From positions 4,340,001 to 4,404,000 of the forward strand of contig JARFIW010000139.1 in assembly GCA_036346225.1 (NCBI GenBank): DNA of 64,000 nucleotides, read 5' to 3'. This document shows, piece by piece, positions 58,093 through 64,000 of the stretch. The notes under the pieces are model-generated. The model was not told where the DNA came from, ran no database searches, and worked only from the letters and a program-made list of their open reading frames with translations. The position numbers and the translations under genes are program-made. This stretch comes from Platerodrilus igneus (Eukaryota; Arthropoda; Insecta; Coleoptera; Lycidae). Positions within the stretch are counted from its first letter, which is position 1, and every line of letters starts with the position of its first letter.

Positions 58093-59907
58093 TGAACTAA
58101 ATTTTTTTTATTAAACAAATTTTTCATATATATAGCAAGCCTCACAGATGGGCGCCAGTGAAACGATTTTCTAAAGGCACCAGCCCCACTCATGGGCGCT
58201 AGTGAGACGAAGTCTTCCGACATAACTAGGGGTCTATTCCTTGGGTAGACTATGAGAAATGGGGGGTAAGTCAAAATCTGTTTGTAGGTCAAACTTAATC
58301 TCAGACAAATAGGCGCCACCAAGTCCGGACTTATTCATGATAATGGCATGGCATATTTCTAAGGGCGGACGTGGAGACACAAAGAAAAAAAGATCGCCTT
58401 CGATGACAAAAACCTGTCTTAATAAAATAAGACGCTGTTCCTGTAAGAAATTATAATAGTTAGGTTAATAAAAAAGGTGGAACACTATTTGTGTCCCGCA
58501 AATATACATAAAGTAGTAAAAGATATTTTCAATATAAAGTTGGCATCAAAATTCTACTCTTAAGGATGTTAGCTTTCTGTGGTTAGGTTTGATCATATTT
58601 GATCAACATAAAAACTTTAATCTTGAACCAATTATTTACTAAAAGAATCTCTTTTAAAATAAAATGAATTGCAACAAAATTTAATTAATAACTGAATTAC
58701 TTCGTGAATTTTAATTTCAGGTTTATCTAAATTATTCATAATCAAACATTTTACAGTATATTGTAAACTTGTTACACAAAAACTCCGACCCGTGCAGATC
58801 TGTTCAGGCAGGTTACATCTAAAATGTTACTACTCAAGTTTTTCCTTTTTAAGTTACATGTACTAGTTTTAGTTTCTAAAAAAGCAGATCACAAAAATAT
58901 TCTTGTTTACATAACTTGTGCTAAAGGTGTTCGAAGCATTTGCTTTCAAGAACACATCTGTCAGCAGTATACTACAGAAAAATAAGTGACGTCAGTAACA
59001 CCTGTTGTTGTTACTAACGATTCATAATGAACCACGCGTGTTGTTTCTCAAAACATCAAATTAGTGAATTTTAATTTCGACACTGGAAATCCAGCTCAGC
59101 AATAGTTGAAACTTTTATAATATTCATGCTTTTACACATAAGAACAAATTAACGTGTTTCTAATGTGAAACACCAAAAAAGTACTTAAAGCTAACTACGA
59201 ACCAAAAACTGCTTTTCTCGCCTTGATGAGGTACTTGTTATATCATGCGAAGTTTACTGCATGTAGTGTGAACCAAGCTCATACTAAACAGCTTCTACCA
59301 AATGGAGTTGTTTCAGGTGTAGAATTAAATACGGTCACGATACATTCGGCAGCTGCTGCAATGTTGAATCACACCGCCTCACCAAAGTAGCATCTTTACG
59401 TTGTATAACAAAGTGGTCTTCTTAAAATTGGTTAAACTTTCTATTTTCAAAGTTGCATTGTTAATTGTAGCATTCTTCACGTCGTATAACAAAGTGGTCT
59501 TCATAAAATGGACTAAATTTTCTATTTTCTAAGTTGCATTTTTAATTGTAGCATTCTTCACGTCGTGCGCTATTGAAAGATGTGTCCCGACTCCTCAAAG
59601 TTGATACGCAAATTGCCGGCCTGCAGTCTTTGGTACATCTTATCGCTTCTTCCACGTATGGCCGACTGATTACAAAACTAGCTCGGGCGACCGAGGCGTC
59701 CAAGGAGGGGACTGTCAAACCGAAACCCGCCTGCGAATAGCTGTAGAAGACACAGATATTCAACCACAAATAGAATACCAAAGGACGATGCTGTTTTAAC
59801 GTATTAACTTAGTTGTTAAATGTATTTTACCATTATTTTAATAAAAGTGTTTTATTATTCTCGCACTTTGATGAAGGGATTTATTAATCAATAATAAAAT
59901 TGTTACA
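58093..59907 (-). repeat. right LTR (5' LTR on minus strand)
   Basis: 1815 bp, near identical to the left LTR. Most of the length difference is single bases missing from homopolymers, plus a 6-bp deletion next to GCTGCTGCAAT. Confidence 0.92.
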
Positions 59908-60112
59908 AGCTAAAGAACCAAAGTACAGGTCCAGCCAAAGTAGTAGGGTCGTTAGTGAGGAACCAGACTAAGAAAAGTCCTTGAAAAGGGCAGCGGCTCT
60001 TTCGGTACTTAGATTGGCAAAGACTATAATGGTCGGTATGGCAGTCTAAGACACACTACCGCGATGTGGAAGGCAACGGGAAACCACCACATTATCTCCC
60101 AAGTACACAGCG
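59908..60112 (+). mobile_element. LINE 5' UTR fragment, right part
   Basis: Resumes the LINE sequence broken at 52835 (AGCTAAAGAACC) and matches 34158-34364 up to CAAGTACACAGCG, where the next LTR element begins. Confidence 0.92.
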
Positions 60113-60662
60113 AGTTATGTATCCCCCAATTACCTATATATATTGATATATTGAATCTAATAGGAATTATTAGAAATTGTTAAGTAACGTAAAGTATAAG
60201 TTCAATGCAACATTGTAACACAAGGATAACCCAGAGAGGTTATCGACAGTTCATGAGAACGGAATGCAACTTTGCATCCGTGAGGGCAGTGATACTGCAG
60301 GTGGCAGGTCACAGGCGGTCAACATACCGCAGTTACTTAGAATTAAGATTAATACATTGTAACAAAGTGTAAAGCAGACATGAGATCTGCAAGTTCCCAC
60401 AAGCCGTGTGAGGGGCAGGTTATTATAAAAAGCCCGGGAGCTCAATGCCCGGCAGTCAGTCTTCAAACTCCATACTTCGTTGTTTGAGCTACTCAACCGA
60501 GTCAGTCTGCGTATTACAGCTTTTACATTGTTGTCTACCTAGACTACTCACCTGTACAATTAATTAATTTTTATAAAGTTATTATGTACAAATTATATTA
60601 AATAAATTCGTTAAAGTGTCAAAGCTTTTTAAAAACACAGCTCCAAAGGCCCGAACTTTAAC
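60113..60662 (+). repeat. 5' LTR
   Basis: About 550 bp. TATAAA at 60424-60429 and TCAGTC at 60456-60461 form a TATA/initiator promoter with about 30-bp spacing. AATAAA near 60600 is the probable polyadenylation signal. The exact end overlaps the primer site by one base. Confidence 0.75.
60424..60461 (+). promoter_or_regulatory. LTR core promoter (TATA plus initiator)
   Basis: TATAAAA is followed 27-32 bp later by the arthropod initiator TCAGTC, the standard arrangement for a Pol II start in insect LTRs. Confidence 0.65.
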
Positions 60663-60680
60663 TGGCGCAGTCGTAACGGA
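60663..60680 (+). other. primer-binding site, tRNA-Ser-like
   Basis: TGGCGCAGTCGTAACGGA. The first eleven bases equal the tRNA-Ser primer of 17.6/297-type elements as I remember it. Confidence 0.65.
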
Positions 60681-62156
60681 TGTCAAAAGGGCACTGAAAA
60701 TCCAAAAATCGGAAGATTGGTGACCAAGAATTTTTATTCGAAATTTTGGCAGAACCCAAACCAAGTTGGAGGAAGAACAAGCATAGTCTGAATCCAGCAA
60801 CAAACCAAGTTGGACGCAGAACAAGAATCGTCTAAGGCCAACAAACAAACCAAGGTGGACAAGATACAGAATCGATCGAACCCACCAAAGAAACAGATGA
60901 AATTAATGTAAGTTCATTTCCATACCTTTTTTTTAAACCAAAAACTATAATTGATATATGCTAGTATTATAATTATTGATTACCATTTATTATTATTGTC
61001 TTATGAATTTTATTTTTATGAATATTGTTTTGAAAATAATTACAAAGTGAATTATTTCCAAAAAAAACGAGACCTTATTTTTTAGAATCTATGAGACGAG
61101 TGTTAAAGAGATATTTTTTTTTCTTTAAAAAGCAAATGAGACTTGAATTTTAAAAAGAGATTTTCTTTTAAAAAGTAAATGAGAATTGATATTAAGAGAT
61201 TCTTACCACAATTATTAGAACGAAAATAATCCAAAAAATAACGGGCGCACATTCACTAACACCAAAATAAGAAACATTAACCAGCGCGATTCAAAAGCAC
61301 GTTTTCAATCCGATAAAATAAAAACACAGAACGCGAAATTAATTTCAAAGCTAAAGTTAATTCTTCAAAAAGCAACCACGGAACGATTGATTAAACCATT
61401 GACCTCTATAATACTGAATAAATCACAGCAAAAACACACTGCAATAATTGAAACTACGGTAATTTAAAACTACCGTAACCCAAAACCTCACCTAGGATAA
61501 GCGAAGTCTGCGAACGCAATATCATTATTACCTTAAAGAAATAGCTTTCAGAATTTTGCACAGTATTAAAGTATAATTTTAATTTGCATCATAAGTAATA
61601 AACTCATCACGACATAATAAAGCAACGCAGTTTTTGCATTTAATACCTACAAGTAATTAATCCATAAAAGCGTGTACAATTGCAACAAACACGGTATAAA
61701 ATCTAAACGTCTTTCAATTAATTAATCAGCATTTATAAAGTGCATTATTCCAATACGAATACAGAATAACGCTAAACGTTATCATACGCTCATAATTGTA
61801 AACCTGAAAACGCACGTAACGAAGAGTTCAATTTCAAGTCGTGAACACCGAGATATCTAAGAATAAAACTAAACGTAACACTTTATGCAAAGCATTAGCT
61901 AGTAAATTAGTAATTCCTATAAATTGAAAATAACACCTGTAAGTACAATTACCTCAACGTACGTGATTAAATAACAAAGACTACAACTTAAGTATTTAAA
62001 TTGCAACAATAGAGTACAGGAGCAATTAACCTCAAGTTATATTTAGAATATAAGACAAATTAAAAACTGCATAAAAACAAGCAAATCCAAGACTACGGTA
62101 TTGAGTATAAATCTCACAAGTACATCCGCACTGTGTAAATTTTTATTTCCACAATC
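60681..62156. other. element leader, non-coding
   Basis: A-rich leader. AATGTAAGTTC near 60907 matches a 5' splice site, which could serve a spliced subgenomic RNA. No coding frame of note. Confidence 0.5.
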
Positions 62157-62690
62157 TAAACTTAAAATTAACAAATTCATATCAAAAATAACGCTGGAAA
62201 ATAGCAAAATAAATCTCAACCCTTACCAAAATTTTTACTTACCCAGTCTAAACTTAAAATTAATAAATCCAAACCAAAATTAATATTACAAGTACAAAAT
62301 TAATCTCAATTTTTACCAAATTTTTTACTTACCCAATCTAAACTGAAAATTAACAAATCCTAACTAAAAATAACGCTGAAAAATAACAAAATAAACCTCA
62401 ACCTTTACCAAATTTTTATCCACCCAATCCAAACTGAAAATTAACAATTCCAAACTAAAAATAACGCCGAAAATAGCAAAATAAATTTCAATCTTTACAG
62501 AATTTGAAATTACCTAATCTAATTTAAAAATTAATAAACCCAAACCGGAATTAACGTTTCAAATAGCAAAACCAACCCCAATTTCTACAAAATTTGAAAT
62601 TTTACAACCCAAACGGAAAATTAATAAATCCAAAGCAAAAGTAACAATACAAATAGCGAAATAAACTTTAATTCAAAAAATAAAAAAAGA
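62157..62690. repeat. ~91-bp tandem repeat in leader, about six copies
   Basis: Units start CTAAACTTAAAATTAAC, contain ATAACGCTGAAAATAGCAAA and end TTTTTACTTACCCAAT-like. They diverge towards the gag start. Confidence 0.8.
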
Positions 62691-62737
62691 AAATTTTCTT
62701 TAAAATTTCCCAAAATCGAAAACAACCCTTAACCAAC

Positions 62738-63922
62738 ATGAGCAACACAGACTTGCGACTCTATTTGGAGACAATACAGACTTTTGATGGCACGCAGGCC
62801 CATCTCTCAAATTTCATTGGAGCATCTGAAATGTTCCTAAAAACCTTCTACAAACCCGGAGATGACGCAAGAAATTCATTGCTTATACGCTTGGTAATAA
62901 GTAAACTAACCGGAAGGGCACTAACCTTAATTGCCAGTAGGGACGATTTACAGGAATGGCAGGAGTTTAAACAGCTACTATTTGCATATTTTGGAGACAA
63001 ACGTAATATAAAATGCCTGGTACGAGACCTAATAAACCTTAGAATGGAACACAATCAATCCCCCTACCAATTCGGAATGAAATGCCAAGACGTGAGAAGT
63101 TTAATACTAACCAAATTAAAATCGAAGAACCCGATCAAAACGTTAGACATTTAAAACAAAATGTATGACGAAATGGCACTAGACACATACATAAACGCTT
63201 TACCAGAACGACTATCGGATAAAATCAGATTCCAACGACCCCAAAATCTAGAAGAAGCTATGAGCCTAGTAATAGAAGAAGAAAATGTAATGTATTACCG
63301 CAACAGACTATACAATCCCAACGCGAATAAAATTTATTTACCAATAAAAACCATACAAGACACACGACAAACAATCCCTCAACAAAGATTCACACCCTTT
63401 AACGCACAAACAAATCAACCGCGAAGTAACAACCCAAGTTTTAACAATACCAATTTTAATAATCAATATAGAAATTTTTCAAGACCAACATTCAACCCAA
63501 CTTTTACGAAACCCGCATTCCAACCAAGATTTAATCAAAACTTAAACCAACAAAGACCAGCATTCAACGCAAACCCCAATAGAAATACACCAATGACTAA
63601 TAATCATAACAATCCTAATAATTATTATAAACCAACACCAATGGATACCTCATCTGGTAACACCAGACAAAACACAAAAATAACACATATCCGACCAAAC
63701 CCTCATCAGAAACGTAATTTTACATCGGAAGAATTATTTCATCAAGAAATAGAAAAATTTGACACTGACCAGAATAATTACATTGAGACACCTACGAACA
63801 ATGAATCAAACCATACAGAAACTTATGAACGTGACGAACAATACGAAACTTACGAGGAGTACGACGAAGAAAACTCAAACTCAAATTTTCGAATGGACCA
63901 ATTTATAGACAACCAAACTTAA
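62738..63922 (+). pseudogene. gag: Ty3/gypsy gag (one in-frame stop)
   Basis: ATG at 62738 in AACATGAGC. The first 138 codons carry the capsid pattern (FDGTQAHLSNFI, EWQEFKQLLFAYFGDKR, NLRMEHNQSPYQF). A TAA at 63152-63154 interrupts, and the same frame continues to 63922. Family resemblance just before the stop sits in another frame (about 63118-63158), so two compensating small indels explain the break better than a point mutation. The C-terminal half is Asn/Gln-rich and lacks CCHC knuckles, as in 17.6/297 relatives. Gag forms the intracellular particle. Confidence 0.8.
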
Positions 63923-63924
63923 TA

Positions 63925-64000
63925 AACTTAAATAACATAAATCACTTAGTACTACCATACATAGAAATACCCCACGCCAAATTCAAACTATTAATCGACA
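63925..64000 (+). CDS. pol: start of pol (retropepsin), cut by window end
   Basis: In the -1 frame relative to gag, an open frame reads LPYIEIPHAKFKLLID and stops at the window end, where the protease DTG would come. The frame is also open a little upstream of the gag stop, so -1 frameshifting is possible. Confidence 0.65.

Larger units (their letters stand above)
52836..59907 (-). mobile_element. Ty3/gypsy retrotransposon with 1.8-kb LTRs, internally deleted
   Basis: LTRs at 52836-54668 and 58093-59907 are flanked by the 4-bp duplication AGCT (52832-52835, 59908-59911). Read on the minus strand the LTR begins TGTAACAATT and ends AGTTCA. It is followed by a tRNA-Lys-like primer site and a 32-bp repeat leader. 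A polypurine tract (rc of 54669-54682) precedes the other LTR. The 3.4-kb internal part keeps only an integrase fragment, so gag, protease and RT are lost. The LTRs differ by about 1 percent, so the copy is young and was probably mobilised in trans in its deleted form. Confidence 0.92.
60113..64000 (+). mobile_element. 17.6/297-like Ty3/gypsy element, 5' part
   Basis: LTR beginning AGTTATGT and ending TTTAACT (the AGT…ACT form of this group), followed by TGGCGCAGTCG, the start of the tRNA-Ser primer site used by 17.6/297-type elements. A 2-kb leader precedes gag, and pol starts in a different frame at the window end. Inserted in the LINE fragment at 60112. Confidence 0.82.

Noticed and set aside
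1..64000. Bacterial-style defence system or operon
   Set aside because: No ribosome-binding sites, operons or prokaryotic genes. Splice sites, SINEs, LTR elements and LINEs show a eukaryotic genome.

Overview
The window is animal nuclear DNA, most likely from an insect. It is AT-rich and intron-bearing, with CCTAA-like repeats and a load of Pao/BEL, Ty3/gypsy, RTE-like LINE, piggyBac and tRNA-SINE elements. I cannot fix the order. There are no bacterial operons. Only one open reading frame looks like intact host coding sequence: a Ser-rich docking/adaptor protein exon at 2940-4424 on the plus strand. Nearly everything else is transposable-element (TE) sequence, tandem repeat or unassigned non-coding DNA.

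Layout. 1-1010: a short CCTAA-rich block, then a 21-bp minisatellite. 2938-4877: the docking-protein exon and its 3' UTR. 5427-7361: a mosaic inverted-repeat element with GT repeats and a SINE-like conserved domain. 7395-7855: a dispersed repeat whose reverse-complement partner is at 21505-21935. 10079-16410: a structurally complete Pao/BEL retrotransposon with 5-bp target duplications but a broken gag-pol. It sits in the 3' end of an older minus-strand pseudogene (16416-18160) of a repetitive arthropod protein family. 18888-21186: a decayed piggyBac-like transposon with a tRNA-derived SINE inserted in it. 21985-25030: a decayed reverse-transcriptase reading frame with a second SINE copy inside. 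25040-26690: a decayed, intronless copy of a ubiquitin-specific protease (USP35/38-like). 26960-30880: about 4 kb of satellite DNA that changes from roughly 95-bp monomers to roughly 188-bp dimers.

34082-38402: an RTE-like LINE followed by tandem 3'-end fragments. 38928-42712: an LTR element that keeps only gag (minus strand), with conserved SINE-like domains beside it. 44330-47515: a second, diverged RTE-like LINE. 47516-52235: mostly unassigned. 52756-60112: the 5' UTR of a third LINE copy, split by a young Ty3/gypsy insertion with 1.8-kb LTRs. 60113-64000: the LTR, leader and gag of a 17.6/297-type Ty3/gypsy element inserted in the same LINE copy. That element runs off the window at the start of its protease.

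Taken together, the region records successive insertions, and the nesting gives a relative order for several of them. I did not find a convincing new functional system. The items most worth following up are the satellite dimerisation, the USP retrocopy next to a reverse transcriptase, the mosaic inverted-repeat element, and the leader and LTR architecture of the Ty3/gypsy copies. All alignments were made by eye.
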